Below, one piece after another: positions 25,003-34,255 of a stretch of DNA of 64,000 bases. A program made the translations under genes and the position numbers. The stretch spans positions 1 through 64,000 of the forward strand of contig JAIDTT010000082.1 in assembly GCA_029060545.1 (NCBI GenBank). The letters are read 5' to 3'. The stretch's first letter is position 1; the number at the start of each line of letters is the position of its first letter. The notes beneath the pieces were generated by a model. It saw only the letters and a program-made list of their open reading frames with translations, made no database searches and was not told the origin of the DNA. Source of the DNA: Paramuribaculum sp. (GTDB taxonomy: Bacteria > Bacteroidota > Bacteroidia > Bacteroidales > Muribaculaceae).

Positions 25003-26250
25003 ATGCTTAGCCTCAACAGGATATGCTGCTATATTATCATCTTGGGACTCATTTTTATGATCCCAAGTACTTATCTTGTCTCTTTTCTTGACGAGCTCGT
25101 ATCGTTTTCGCTGATCGGCATCACCCTGCTTGATTGTATTTTTAACAACAGCTGGAAGAGATACGGCTTGTTATGGTCAATAGCGGCAATCATCACAGTA
25201 TATGCTGTATACTCTTGCTCCCTTTCATATAACACGCTACGCTATATAATGCTCGACTGGGTAATCGAATTAAAACCGTTTATCCCATTCTGCGTGCTTT
25301 TTGCTATCGGGCCAACTTTCACAGCAAAAGAAAAAAGGATAATCCGAGGTATATGCTGGATCAATATCTTTATCATCGCAATTTGTTTTGCAGGAGGGAA
25401 TAAAATGGTTGAACTCGTGATGTATCATCCAGCCTTCCCATCGATGTATGCTCTGGTATGCGGTATGTTTTACTACTACTGTTCGATTGATCCGACAACA
25501 AACGCAGTACCGACAAATAAGCAATGGACCGCGCTCGCGATGATGGCTGTAGGTATATTCGGATTAAAAGCAAAATTCTTTGCGACTTTTATACTCGCCA
25601 TTTATCTAATAAGATTTTATAAACCCGGTCTATTCAAACAATTTTCACTCCGCCACTTTATTATTCTGCTTTTTCTTGCAGGTGCTGTGATTGCATCAAC
25701 GTGGAACAAATTCAACTACTATTTCCTTCAAGGCGACACAGGTACTTTCGATCCAAGAACCATCGAATCGTTTGCCCGCCCGGTGCTTTATATGACCGGT
25801 GGCCTCATATTCATAGATCATTTCCCATTCGGTTCGGGGCTGGCATCATTCGCCTCATTTGCGTCTGCCGAGAATTATTCCCGGATATATTATGAGTACG
25901 GCATAAGCAATGTCCACGGTCTTTCGCCCAATCATCCGGTATTTATATGCGATGCATTCTACCCGTCGTTGGCCCAGTTCGGTATAATCGGCGTGATTCT
26001 TTTCATATATTTCTGGATATATATTTATAAATTCCTGCGTGTATACGTACGGACTGATCCTTATTACTACAGGCCACAATTCATCACCGGTAGCCTGATA
26101 ATAATATTTATACTTGTGGAATCCACCACCGCAACCACATTCACCCAAATGGGCGGTATGATTACGATGTGCCTACTCGGTATGTGCTGTGCCGGAGGAC
26201 GTAGCCTTATGCAATCCAGCAATCAAAAATCGGAAATAAAAAAAATATAA
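25003..26250 (+). CDS. O-antigen polymerase/ligase-like membrane protein (Wzy candidate)
   Basis: A protein of 415 residues from the ATG at 25003; the track uses an upstream TTG that overlaps the export gene. About ten to eleven membrane segments. A larger non-membrane loop around residues 245-315 (QGDTGTFDPRTIESFARPVL, then FGSGLASFASFASAENY) is where Wzy/WaaL-type proteins carry their periplasmic catalytic loop. By position, between Wza-like and Wzz-like genes, it is the likely repeat-unit polymerase. Polymerases are too divergent for firm assignment from sequence alone. Confidence 0.75.
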   Translation: MLSLNRICCYIIILGLIFMIPSTYLVSFLDELVSFSLIGITLLDCIFNNSWKRYGLLWSIAAIITVYAVYSCSLSYNTLRYIMLDWVIELKPFIPFCVLFAIGPTFTAKEKRIIRGICWINIFIIAICFAGGNKMVELVMYHPAFPSMYALVCGMFYYYCSIDPTTNAVPTNKQWTALAMMAVGIFGLKAKFFATFILAIYLIRFYKPGLFKQFSLRHFIILLFLAGAVIASTWNKFNYYFLQGDTGTFDPRTIESFARPVLYMTGGLIFIDHFPFGSGLASFASFASAENYSRIYYEYGISNVHGLSPNHPVFICDAFYPSLAQFGIIGVILFIYFWIYIYKFLRVYVRTDPYYYRPQFITGSLIIIFILVESTTATTFTQMGGMITMCLLGMCCAGGRSLMQSSNQKSEIKKI

Positions 26251-26262
26251 ATACAACTTAAT

Positions 26263-28290
26263 ATGCAACAAGAAGAGACCAAGATCGATACCCGACGTTT
26301 CTGGCGAGCCGCGAAGCAATGGCGTTGGCTGTTAATAGCCGGTACAATCATTCTGACAGCCGCAGGTACATGGTTCGGCTTCACTCGACTCACCAAATAT
26401 GATATTATGGGTGAGGTGCTCATTGGCGACAATAGCGCAGACAGCGACGCAAGTGCCGGCGGATTGCAGCAGATGATGCGTACATTTTCCGTAGGAGGAT
26501 TTGCCGGAACAGGTGTGAACAACGAGCTCATGATTCTTGGAAGCCACGATGTAATGCTCCGCACGGTGAGAGCACTCGATCTAAATCGTGTATACATGGC
26601 AAAAGATGTTAATGGAACGAGAAGTAGACTCTATAAGAATATCCCGGTACGCGTAGAAGCTCCGGCGGAGCAGTTCGACACCCTTTCGACCGCCTTCAAT
26701 ATCAAGATCGAGTTTCTCGATAATGGCAAAGCAAACGTAAAGGCTACCAAAGGTTTTTTCAAAACTCTACTTGCCGAAGCCGAAGGCATCACTTTCCCTT
26801 ATATGCTGGAAACCCCATTTGGCAACTACCAGCTTATACAGTCCGACGACAATGCCACTAATAAGTTCAAGGAGCTCAAAGTTGGTGTATATGGTAATGA
26901 AATTGCCGCTGAAATGCTGTTTGACCAGGTGAAGTCAAGCCAACCCGACCGACTTGCCGACGTAATATCAGTAGAATACCAATCCGATAATGCTGAATTA
27001 GGTATAGCAATAGTTAACGGCATAATGGGCGAGTACAATGCTAAACGCCGCGATAGGCTTCATGAATCCTCTGAGATATCTATCCAATACTACGACGAGC
27101 GTATAGCTGAAACTTTCGCAGCCCTTCAGGATGCAGAGCGTAAAGTCAAAGAATACCAGAAGAGCAACGAACTCATGGGTCTTGACTCCGAACTCGGTCT
27201 GCTCGTTGGCGACGCTTATGCATCGCGACAGGATATCCGCTCAACACATTACAATATTGCCTACTACGAGACGGTACTCGACATCCTCAAAAACCGACTC
27301 AACGACGATGTGATCATTCCTTCAATAGAAACACTTGGAGATGCAAATGTAGATGCCTTCAATGCCGCTATACATGCTCGCCGTGATTTGAAAAGATCTG
27401 CTACAGAGGATAACGATGCACTAATTCAACTCAACAAGAAAATTGCAGAACTCCGCGACCTTATCATTGAAAACTCCACCAAGCAACTCGCTAAATACAA
27501 AAAAGATCTTGCTCATAAAGAGGCTCTTGCCGCAACTGCGGAAACACGTCTCGACAAATACCCCGAATACCAGCTCGAGCTCTCAAACATCGCCCGCAAC
27601 AACGGACATCTCAACGCACTCTACTCTTATCTCGTGAATCAGCGTGAGAGCGCCGTGCTCCAGCATTATTCCAATGTCAATATCGGATTTGTGTTCCAGC
27701 CCGCATACGTGGATAAGACCAGCGGTGTGCTAAAACGACTAATCTGGCCTGTTGCCGCACTCCTCTTCTCTATATTCTGCTGCTGCTGCTGGTGCCTGCT
27801 TATGATGTGGTGCTCGCGCAAAGTAAATGATCCTATGGATCTAACCAAACTCGGAATTGAAAACAAGTCAATAAAATTCGACGGCCACATGGATTCCATT
27901 CACAGACTGCGCAATCTTATTACGGCCAAACCCGACATAAGAGTCATTTACTTCAATGCACTCAACGACACAGAAGATATGCGACAGCCGTTTGTCGACT
28001 CACTTCTATCAATCGGCCGCTCAGTGGAAGTTCTCGATGGATTTGCCAACAATGATGCAATCCTCACCCCGGATACCCTACGGCAGATTGAGTCTGCTCT
28101 ACGCACCACAGACTACGTCATAGTCTGCGTGGCAGACCCCGAAAAAGTGTTTGATCTTGAAAACGCCATCGATGCCGCCAATGCCGCCATGCTTCTCACC
28201 CTACGCAGCGGTAAACTTACACGTGAACAGCTTAAGCAAATCCTCAAAGGCCAGACCGCTGATAAGATTTTCACTCTAATTATCGCCTGA
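26263..28290 (+). CDS. Wzz-type chain-length regulator with a degenerate kinase-like C-terminus
   Basis: A protein of 675 residues. The first membrane segment is at about 26-46 (RWLLIAGTIILTAAGTWFGF). A long periplasmic part with coiled coil (about 265-440) follows, and the second membrane segment is near 500, with the unusual run IFCCCCWCLLMMWC. The cytoplasmic end (about 530-675) follows the outline of a bacterial tyrosine kinase domain (VIYFNALNDTEDMRQPFVDS, then TTDYVIVCVADPEKVFDLEN). It has no Walker A lysine loop and no terminal tyrosine cluster, so it is probably not a kinase. It would set polymer length and couple the polymerase to export. Last gene before a strong terminator. Confidence 0.85.
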   Translation: MQQEETKIDTRRFWRAAKQWRWLLIAGTIILTAAGTWFGFTRLTKYDIMGEVLIGDNSADSDASAGGLQQMMRTFSVGGFAGTGVNNELMILGSHDVMLRTVRALDLNRVYMAKDVNGTRSRLYKNIPVRVEAPAEQFDTLSTAFNIKIEFLDNGKANVKATKGFFKTLLAEAEGITFPYMLETPFGNYQLIQSDDNATNKFKELKVGVYGNEIAAEMLFDQVKSSQPDRLADVISVEYQSDNAELGIAIVNGIMGEYNAKRRDRLHESSEISIQYYDERIAETFAALQDAERKVKEYQKSNELMGLDSELGLLVGDAYASRQDIRSTHYNIAYYETVLDILKNRLNDDVIIPSIETLGDANVDAFNAAIHARRDLKRSATEDNDALIQLNKKIAELRDLIIENSTKQLAKYKKDLAHKEALAATAETRLDKYPEYQLELSNIARNNGHLNALYSYLVNQRESAVLQHYSNVNIGFVFQPAYVDKTSGVLKRLIWPVAALLFSIFCCCCWCLLMMWCSRKVNDPMDLTKLGIENKSIKFDGHMDSIHRLRNLITAKPDIRVIYFNALNDTEDMRQPFVDSLLSIGRSVEVLDGFANNDAILTPDTLRQIESALRTTDYVIVCVADPEKVFDLENAIDAANAAMLLTLRSGKLTREQLKQILKGQTADKIFTLIIA

Positions 28291-28310
28291 CAGTATATAA
28301 TTCAAGACTA

Positions 28311-28356
28311 TAATTTGTGCCGCGACTTTTCAATAAGCCACGGCACAAATTTTATA
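28311..28356. terminator. Bidirectional intrinsic terminator between the polysaccharide and opine operons
   Basis: AATTTGTGCCG (28312-28322) pairs perfectly with CGGCACAAATT (28341-28351), with T-rich sequence on one side and A-rich on the other. It stands between convergent genes. Confidence 0.85.
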
Positions 28357-28427
28357 TCCACCGCTTAACATTTAATCGTACAACATCCCTAAACGAATGT
28401 TTAGCTACCGTATTAGTATCTAAGACA

Positions 28428-29456
28428 CTATCTATCCTTCATCGCTATTATGGCGTTACTCCAGTCAAGTACTCGCCGCATAGTAGGCACACTGACTCCA
28501 CAGGTGTCAGCAAGTTCTACATATTTCTTAAGCCCACAGTTAAAATCTTCAATGAAGTATCGGCTTGAGAAGTCCGGAAGCCATCCGCCCTCCACCTCCT
28601 TTACTGGCATACGTATACCTTTGAATGAATCAATCGAACGCAACTTTCGTGAAAGCGATGCGGCATTGGTCTGCTCATAGTAGTCAAGCACATACGGCAA
28701 GCATTCATTATCTATCGGAAGCGCCTCTATGATCCTATGCAGATCCGCATCAAGCGCAATATATACTTCGGAAGCATCGTCAGTCCATTCTTCATAGAAG
28801 AGGGGATTCTGTGTCAATACCTCTCCATTCCAACCTTCAAGCCAGGTGGATATACGAGCCGGATGGAGCAAGGGATTACTATTGGATAGCGTCACCTCAA
28901 GATAACTCGACATCAATTGTGCAGGTAAGCCAAATGCTGTTTCAACCCACTGCCTGAAAGCTTCTTTATCAACCTGTTCAGCGTTCTCCACCGCTATCTG
29001 GCAGGACGTCTTATAAGCCTTTATTGCTCCGACCTTACCATATTCCGAGACTTTACCTATAAATGGTACGCGCTGGAATCCCCAAAGAGGGTAACGGTCT
29101 CCTAATATTTTCAATGCGTCAAAAAAGAATCCGTTTGAGCAAAATACCCCACCGACAAATGCGCCGGATTTCAGATGGGGCATAATTCGTTTAATTTCGT
29201 TGGCATTGACAAATCCCGGCACTGTAACTATTACGACATCAGCCGGAGACACGGTCTCCTCCGGAGCCGAAGATATGGTGCCAAGCGTGACAGCCATCTC
29301 TTCTCCGTCAGGTAATATATATTTGAAATCTCGCGTCCACTTATCCGGATTGTTGGTAAGGATATTAACTGTGTAACCTTGGATAGCGAGCCAAGGGGCA
29401 ATAGCATGGCACTGACCGCCGCCGCCACATATACAAATAGTCTCAATATTCCCCAT
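28428..29456 (-). CDS. NAD(P)-dependent opine (octopine/nopaline)-type dehydrogenase
   Basis: A protein of 342 residues from the ATG at 29456; the track uses a GTG two codons earlier. An N-terminal Rossmann domain opens TICICGGGGQCHAIAPWLAI, followed by DVVIVTVPGFVNANEIKRI. The C-terminal helical domain has the family block LEVTLSNSNPLLHPARISTW, which carries the catalytic histidine region of octopine and nopaline dehydrogenases. These enzymes reductively join an alpha-keto acid to the amino group of an amino acid or related amine. Third gene of the operon. It may make or modify the amino-acid-like group of the surface glycan; that link is inference. Confidence 0.88.
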   Translation of the reverse strand: MGNIETICICGGGGQCHAIAPWLAIQGYTVNILTNNPDKWTRDFKYILPDGEEMAVTLGTISSAPEETVSPADVVIVTVPGFVNANEIKRIMPHLKSGAFVGGVFCSNGFFFDALKILGDRYPLWGFQRVPFIGKVSEYGKVGAIKAYKTSCQIAVENAEQVDKEAFRQWVETAFGLPAQLMSSYLEVTLSNSNPLLHPARISTWLEGWNGEVLTQNPLFYEEWTDDASEVYIALDADLHRIIEALPIDNECLPYVLDYYEQTNAASLSRKLRSIDSFKGIRMPVKEVEGGWLPDFSSRYFIEDFNCGLKKYVELADTCGVSVPTMRRVLDWSNAIIAMKDR

Positions 29457-29529
29457 CTTCACGCGGCTTTATAATTATATGTAGGGGACAAAGCCACAAA
29501 TGCTAATTCACATTCTCGCAACTTGGAGT

Positions 29530-30468
29530 TCAAAATCCGGCGGCAATAGCGGTGATGGGGGGGGTAATTTGTTGATTCATAATATTTTCTATTTGAAAAG
29601 CAAAGTATACATCGAAAAGAGCGAGGCCGATATTGTAAGACAAAATGCGCTCGCTGTCAGATTGTCGCCCAGCAATCTCGCCGGAGAGAACCTGACCCAG
29701 TTCGCCGAATTGCCTGAATTCATTGAAGTATTTGAATCCTTTCACGTGCCCTTCATCGTCGGCAAAAACCTTATCAAACACAGTATCACAATTCTGAAAT
29801 CCACGTGTATGCACAGGCACTACAAGCACTCCGGGGTTGAACTTTGTGGTATCATCCACCAAAAGACCGTCAGCATCCGTAATACAAGATACCACCACAT
29901 CGGCTCCCTCTACAAGCTCATCCATCGTATCGCAAATTACGAAAGTAGTGTTCGGAATATGCTTATAATGTTCTACTACCCTTTCAGCCTGATCCTTATA
30001 GCGTTTTAGCCGAATCTCTAATTGTTTATCCGTATTGGTGGCAAAAAAGCAGTCAAGCGTGGCATAGGCCATTGCCCCGAGCCCAATAAACGAATAGACG
30101 CGTGCCGATGACGATCTGAGTGTATTGATCGCAAGTGTTGCCACAGCGCCGGTGCGACGAGCTGTTATCCAGTCAGTATTCACAAGCGCCGTCATTTCAC
30201 CTGTCAGCGTATCAAACATCACCATCTCACTCCTCAAGGCAGGATGATTGCCTTTCACGCGGCTTACCACCTTGCAGCCAAATGTATGAAACTCATCAGG
30301 AAGCATACACGGCATCGTATTAAAAAAATCATTTCCGCGAGGATGCAGCGATATTTTCGGCGGAAGCTGGCATAACGTTTTAATACTAAATGCCTTTCTC
30401 ACCCATTCCACACTTTGCTCAGGTGATATGTTCAACTTTCGTATCTCCTCGGAAGTGATAATCTTCAT
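29530..30468 (-). CDS. Ornithine cyclodeaminase/mu-crystallin family dehydrogenase
   Basis: A protein of 312 residues. The keto-acid/amine-binding half (PPKISLHPRGNDFFNTMPCM, then GCKVVSRVKGNHPA) precedes an NAD-binding Rossmann segment with YSFIGLGAMAYATLDCFFAT and later ADVVVSCITDADGLLV. The family covers ornithine cyclodeaminase, alanine dehydrogenase and SbnB-type enzymes. The substrate cannot be read here, but the pairing with an opine dehydrogenase suggests imine/amine chemistry on an unusual amino acid. A run of eight C in the coding strand (29557-29564) lies about 15 codons from the end and could slip. It starts four bases after the preceding gene's stop. Confidence 0.85.
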   Translation of the reverse strand: MKIITSEEIRKLNISPEQSVEWVRKAFSIKTLCQLPPKISLHPRGNDFFNTMPCMLPDEFHTFGCKVVSRVKGNHPALRSEMVMFDTLTGEMTALVNTDWITARRTGAVATLAINTLRSSSARVYSFIGLGAMAYATLDCFFATNTDKQLEIRLKRYKDQAERVVEHYKHIPNTTFVICDTMDELVEGADVVVSCITDADGLLVDDTTKFNPGVLVVPVHTRGFQNCDTVFDKVFADDEGHVKGFKYFNEFRQFGELGQVLSGEIAGRQSDSERILSYNIGLALFDVYFAFQIENIMNQQITPPITAIAAGF

Positions 30469-30472
30469 TCTG

Positions 30473-32284
30473 TCAGAAATTTTTTAGGACTTCAACTAAC
30501 TTGTGGTTGTCGGCGCGGTCGCGTATAGCTATACGCACATATTGTTTATCTGTCGGAAAGCCCTTCTTTGCCGAGCAGTCCTTTATAAATATATTGTATT
30601 CGGTAAGCAACCTTAGAGTAAGTTGATAGGAGGTATATTTACCGGTAAGTTCACAGAGAAAGTAATTGGCTTGCGAAGGGATCACACGCAAAAATGGTAT
30701 CGCGTCCAGTTCTTCGCGGAAGATGTCGCGCTCTTCGCGGAACTTTTCGCACGAATCAGCATAGTCCTTTTCATACTTGCCGTAGATCTGGAGATAAAAT
30801 TCGGCAAATGAATTGATGTTCCAGATACCTACATCCTTTCGCATATAGTCGATCAGCGCCTTATCGGCCGATGCCAATACTCCGAGGCGGAGTCCGGGCA
30901 CACCATAACTTTTTGATATCGATTTCATTACACACATCAAAGGATGTGCTTCCAGAGTATCGTTATAGAGCAACGTCGCCTCCACGGCATCATCAGCAAA
31001 GTCAACAAACGATTCATCTACAATGAGCCTTACACCATTGCATTCAGCCCACTCGGCAAGTTTCTCCAACCCCGCTCTGTCTATAAAATTACCCGAAGGA
31101 TTGTCTGGGTTAACAAGGAGCAGATTCTCTACCGGATTGGCTGAATAGTAACCGATAAGATCATCGACTGTATAGGAAAAGTCATCGTTTGACGGGTGGA
31201 ATGCCACAATTCGCTCTGCCGGCAGGCGATTGGGATACTCTTCAAAGGTGGGATAGGTGATACCTATCCTACCGGAAAGATATCCCATCAGACTTTTGAT
31301 AAGTTCGGCTGCTCCATTGCCTACAACCACATAATCGTGTCGGAGCGAAAAGTATTTGGCTGCCAATAGCGAATTTACCCCCATACCCGACGGATAGTCG
31401 CGAAGCAAAGGCTCAAAGTTGGCCTTCATTTCATCGATCATCCTTTGGCGAGGGAAATAAGGGTTGACCAAATAACAGAAGTCAAGCAACCCCGGGTAAC
31501 GCCAATATCCGCCATAAGATTGCTGAATCTTCTTCAGCCTTTGCTCAGGCTCGGCAAAGATTGCCTCGGCAATACGCAGATCCTGCACGTCGTCGATCTC
31601 ATACCAATGCATTCCAGTAATCGGCAGAGCCTTTATACCCGTTGCATCGATAAGGGTAATCACGCGAAGCACCTGCTCGTAATACTCATTCTCCCCGAGC
31701 ACACGGATATACGCTTCAAGGAAAGGCAGATAGTGATTTACGATAAATTCCCTTGAGAACTTATATATGTTGACCGTCTTATAATAATAGTCTGTGTCGC
31801 TGTACTTAAACGCCTTCTTCGGTATGAAATTCACGATATTGTTATCGTCGTCAATGCGCACCATCGTGCCGTCCATCCACGTCTCATACTTCGATATCAG
31901 TGCACAGTCCTTATATTCACTTTTTAATGCCGCTTCAAGTACCGAATCCTCAAAAATCAAATCCGATTCAAGCAACAGCGTCTCCTCCTCGGCCATAAAA
32001 TCGCGTGCAAGCCACAGGGAGTAGATATTGTTTGTCTTATCGTAGACAGTATTTTCCACAAACTCAATCGGTGCCGTCGGATAATTCGCCAGCAGATAGT
32101 CCTTCAGTTTATGCCCCTCGTAACCGATCACCACAACAATCCTCGAGAGGTTTAGCGTACCAAGTTGGTGGAGCATCCTGTCGATCAGACGGACACCATT
32201 CACCTCAAGCATACATTTAGTATTGTCGGCTGTAAACTCGCCCAACCGGCGCCCCATTCCTGCGGCAAGGATTATTGCTTGCAT
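30473..32284 (-). CDS. Bifunctional sugar/choline-phosphate-type nucleotidyltransferase fused to a PLP aminotransferase-like domain
   Basis: A protein of 603 residues. Residues 1-235 are a LicC-like nucleotidyltransferase (MQAIILAAGMGRRLGEFT, then TKCMLEVNGVRLIDRML and LLLESDLIFEDS). Residues 240-603 are a fold-type I PLP domain of the HisC/CobD group with GNGAAELIKSLMGYLSG, NPDNPSGNFI, the IVDESFVDF strand and the Schiff-base lysine in SISKSYGVPGLRLG. The same architecture is known from PntC-type enzymes that make CMP-2-aminoethylphosphonate, and CobD relatives decarboxylate phospho-amino acids. It may therefore form and CDP-activate an amino-phosphonate or amino-alcohol phosphate for LicD. 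Head of the operon; a -7 box lies upstream. Confidence 0.88.
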   Translation of the reverse strand: MQAIILAAGMGRRLGEFTADNTKCMLEVNGVRLIDRMLHQLGTLNLSRIVVVIGYEGHKLKDYLLANYPTAPIEFVENTVYDKTNNIYSLWLARDFMAEEETLLLESDLIFEDSVLEAALKSEYKDCALISKYETWMDGTMVRIDDDNNIVNFIPKKAFKYSDTDYYYKTVNIYKFSREFIVNHYLPFLEAYIRVLGENEYYEQVLRVITLIDATGIKALPITGMHWYEIDDVQDLRIAEAIFAEPEQRLKKIQQSYGGYWRYPGLLDFCYLVNPYFPRQRMIDEMKANFEPLLRDYPSGMGVNSLLAAKYFSLRHDYVVVGNGAAELIKSLMGYLSGRIGITYPTFEEYPNRLPAERIVAFHPSNDDFSYTVDDLIGYYSANPVENLLLVNPDNPSGNFIDRAGLEKLAEWAECNGVRLIVDESFVDFADDAVEATLLYNDTLEAHPLMCVMKSISKSYGVPGLRLGVLASADKALIDYMRKDVGIWNINSFAEFYLQIYGKYEKDYADSCEKFREERDIFREELDAIPFLRVIPSQANYFLCELTGKYTSYQLTLRLLTEYNIFIKDCSAKKGFPTDKQYVRIAIRDRADNHKLVEVLKNF

Positions 32285-32356
32285 AAAGTATATGATCAGA
32301 TTTATTGAGTTAACGAATTACGACATTTGCCAAAGACCATACTTAGGCACCAATTG

Positions 32357-32364
32357 CAAAGGTA
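32357..32364 (-). promoter_or_regulatory. -7 element for the nucleotidyltransferase-opine operon
   Basis: TACCTTTG on the minus strand matches TAnnTTTG, about 70 bases before the ATG at 32284. No matching -33 box is evident. The rest of the 193-base gap up to the GH13 gene shows nothing else I can assign. Confidence 0.5.
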
Positions 32365-32477
32365 ATCAAAAGAATCCAATCCTCAGCCTTGCCGACACAA
32401 TATTTAGTAATCCCCGGCCTGCCGAGAGCCCTTGGTTTCGAATACTTTCCTGAGATGCCTGATAATACGGTTATTCT

Positions 32478-34190
32478 TTATTTGAAGTTGAGGAGGGTGG
32501 CGCCGTGGGGCGGAATGGTGACGCGGATGGTGACGTCGGGAGCAAGCTCGACTTCAGCCGGACTGCTGTCTGTGAGAAGATCAATGGCTTTATAGCGTCC
32601 GGGCTTGATACCGAGGCATTCGAAAGCGTGGGCGGGTATCATCACGTCGGCATCGGCCTGGCGGTCACCGAAGTTCACGCCCACGAGTATGAGCTGACCC
32701 GACTCGCTGTCGTGGCGCAGATAGAAGTACTGTCGCCAGGGATCGAGGCCGGCCGAATGATAGTTGACATACATAAGGTCAAACATCGATCCGCGCCGCA
32801 GAGCCGGTTCATCCATAGCGAGGTTCAGCACTCGGGAATAGATACCGCGCAGGCGCTTCTCGTCGACGGTAAGGCGGTTGTCGGAAGGCATGGGCGACTT
32901 ACCATCGCCAAGCCAGCGGCGCATGCGCTCCAGGCTCCAGTAGTCAAATATGGTGGTGCGTCCGTCGAGTCCGCTGAAGCCCTCGGCCTCTGTAGCCGGC
33001 TCGCCGAGTTCCTGTCCGAAATATATCATCATCGGAGCAGCGGTGAGAGTAGCGCTCACTACCAGCGACGGCACCACGCGCATAGCGTCGCCGGCATACT
33101 GAGTTGAGGCAAAGCGCTGTTCGTCGTGATTTTCGAGGAAGTTGAGCATGTGCTGCTCCTGTCCGCCGAGGCTCTGCCAGCAGCCGGTGATAGCTGCAGC
33201 CGACTGATGACCCTGCTCTATAGCGCGGAGTGTGTCGTATAGACCTACCTTGTCGTAGAGATAATCAAATCCGCCATACTCTATATAAGGACGATAAAGC
33301 GCCGGCTCGTAGATTTCGGCTATAAAAATCACCGTCGGATAGTCAGCCTTTACCTGCGGGATAGCCCAGTGCCAGAACTCAACCGGTACCATGTGGACCA
33401 TATCGCAGCGGAAGCCGTCGATATTTTTCGACGCCCAATACTTGAGGATATGCACCATCTTGTACCATAGCGGTGGTACCGGATCGAAGTGGCAATTGAA
33501 GCCACCGCCCCATCGGGGCTCGATACCGTAATTGAGTTTCACGGTCTCATACCAATCGTTGCGTGAAGGATGGGCCGTGAAGCAGTCGTTTCCCGAAGCC
33601 TTTGCCGGATATTCTCGGTAGGCATCGGCTCCCGAGCCGAGATCCACATCATAAGGGGCAAACTCTTCGCCCGGCATATAGTAGAAGTCGTTGGTCGGAG
33701 AGAAGAATACATTAGTATCATCGTCGGCGCCGAATGGAGCGGGAGCATCGGCAGGAGCCGCATCTGTTGTGTAGCAACGTGCCACGTGGTTAGGCACAAA
33801 ATCTATCAGCACTTTCATGCCGGCGCGGTGAGTACGCTCCACAAGAGCCTCAAACTCTTCCATTCTGCGACGCGGATCCACCGCTATGTCGGGATCAATA
33901 TCATAGTAGTCGCGTATCGCATAGGGAGAGCCGGCTTTGCCCTTTACCACATTGGGATTGTCGACCGGTTCGATTCCATAATTCGTGTAATCGGTGGCAT
34001 GCGCGTGCTCTATCACGCCTGTATACCACACATGTGTGGCTCCGAGTCGACGTATCGAGCGGAGCACGTGACCGTTGATGTCGGCCAACTTACCGCAACC
34101 GTTCTCTTCGATCGAGCCGTTGGAGCGAGGATTGGGTGTGCGGTTCATAGCCACACGCGGCACCATTTGATATATGACAAATTTTTCCAT
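32478..34190 (-). CDS. GH13 alpha-amylase family glycoside hydrolase
   Basis: A protein of 570 residues without a signal peptide, so probably cytoplasmic. TIM-barrel motifs run in order: VLIDFVPNHVAR, GFRCDMVHMV with the nucleophile Asp, FIAEIYEP with the acid/base Glu, and FLENHDEQR with the third Asp; all are intact. A C-terminal beta domain follows. It should act on alpha-1,4-glucans or maltodextrins, for example in glycogen or imported starch turnover; the subfamily cannot be set by eye. The SprT-like gene ends 65 bases upstream of its start, on the same strand. Confidence 0.9.
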   Translation of the reverse strand: MEKFVIYQMVPRVAMNRTPNPRSNGSIEENGCGKLADINGHVLRSIRRLGATHVWYTGVIEHAHATDYTNYGIEPVDNPNVVKGKAGSPYAIRDYYDIDPDIAVDPRRRMEEFEALVERTHRAGMKVLIDFVPNHVARCYTTDAAPADAPAPFGADDDTNVFFSPTNDFYYMPGEEFAPYDVDLGSGADAYREYPAKASGNDCFTAHPSRNDWYETVKLNYGIEPRWGGGFNCHFDPVPPLWYKMVHILKYWASKNIDGFRCDMVHMVPVEFWHWAIPQVKADYPTVIFIAEIYEPALYRPYIEYGGFDYLYDKVGLYDTLRAIEQGHQSAAAITGCWQSLGGQEQHMLNFLENHDEQRFASTQYAGDAMRVVPSLVVSATLTAAPMMIYFGQELGEPATEAEGFSGLDGRTTIFDYWSLERMRRWLGDGKSPMPSDNRLTVDEKRLRGIYSRVLNLAMDEPALRRGSMFDLMYVNYHSAGLDPWRQYFYLRHDSESGQLILVGVNFGDRQADADVMIPAHAFECLGIKPGRYKAIDLLTDSSPAEVELAPDVTIRVTIPPHGATLLNFK

Positions 34191-34255
34191 ATTCGGGGTC
34201 AGAGTTATGAATGTGATGCAAAATTACTCAATTTGCCCCGGTTGTGCAATAAGTT

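Noticed and set aside
30473-32284. Complete phosphonate pathway
   Set aside because: The fusion resembles PntC, but no PEP mutase, phosphonopyruvate decarboxylase or PhnW-type gene is in the window, so phosphonate synthesis is kept only as one option.
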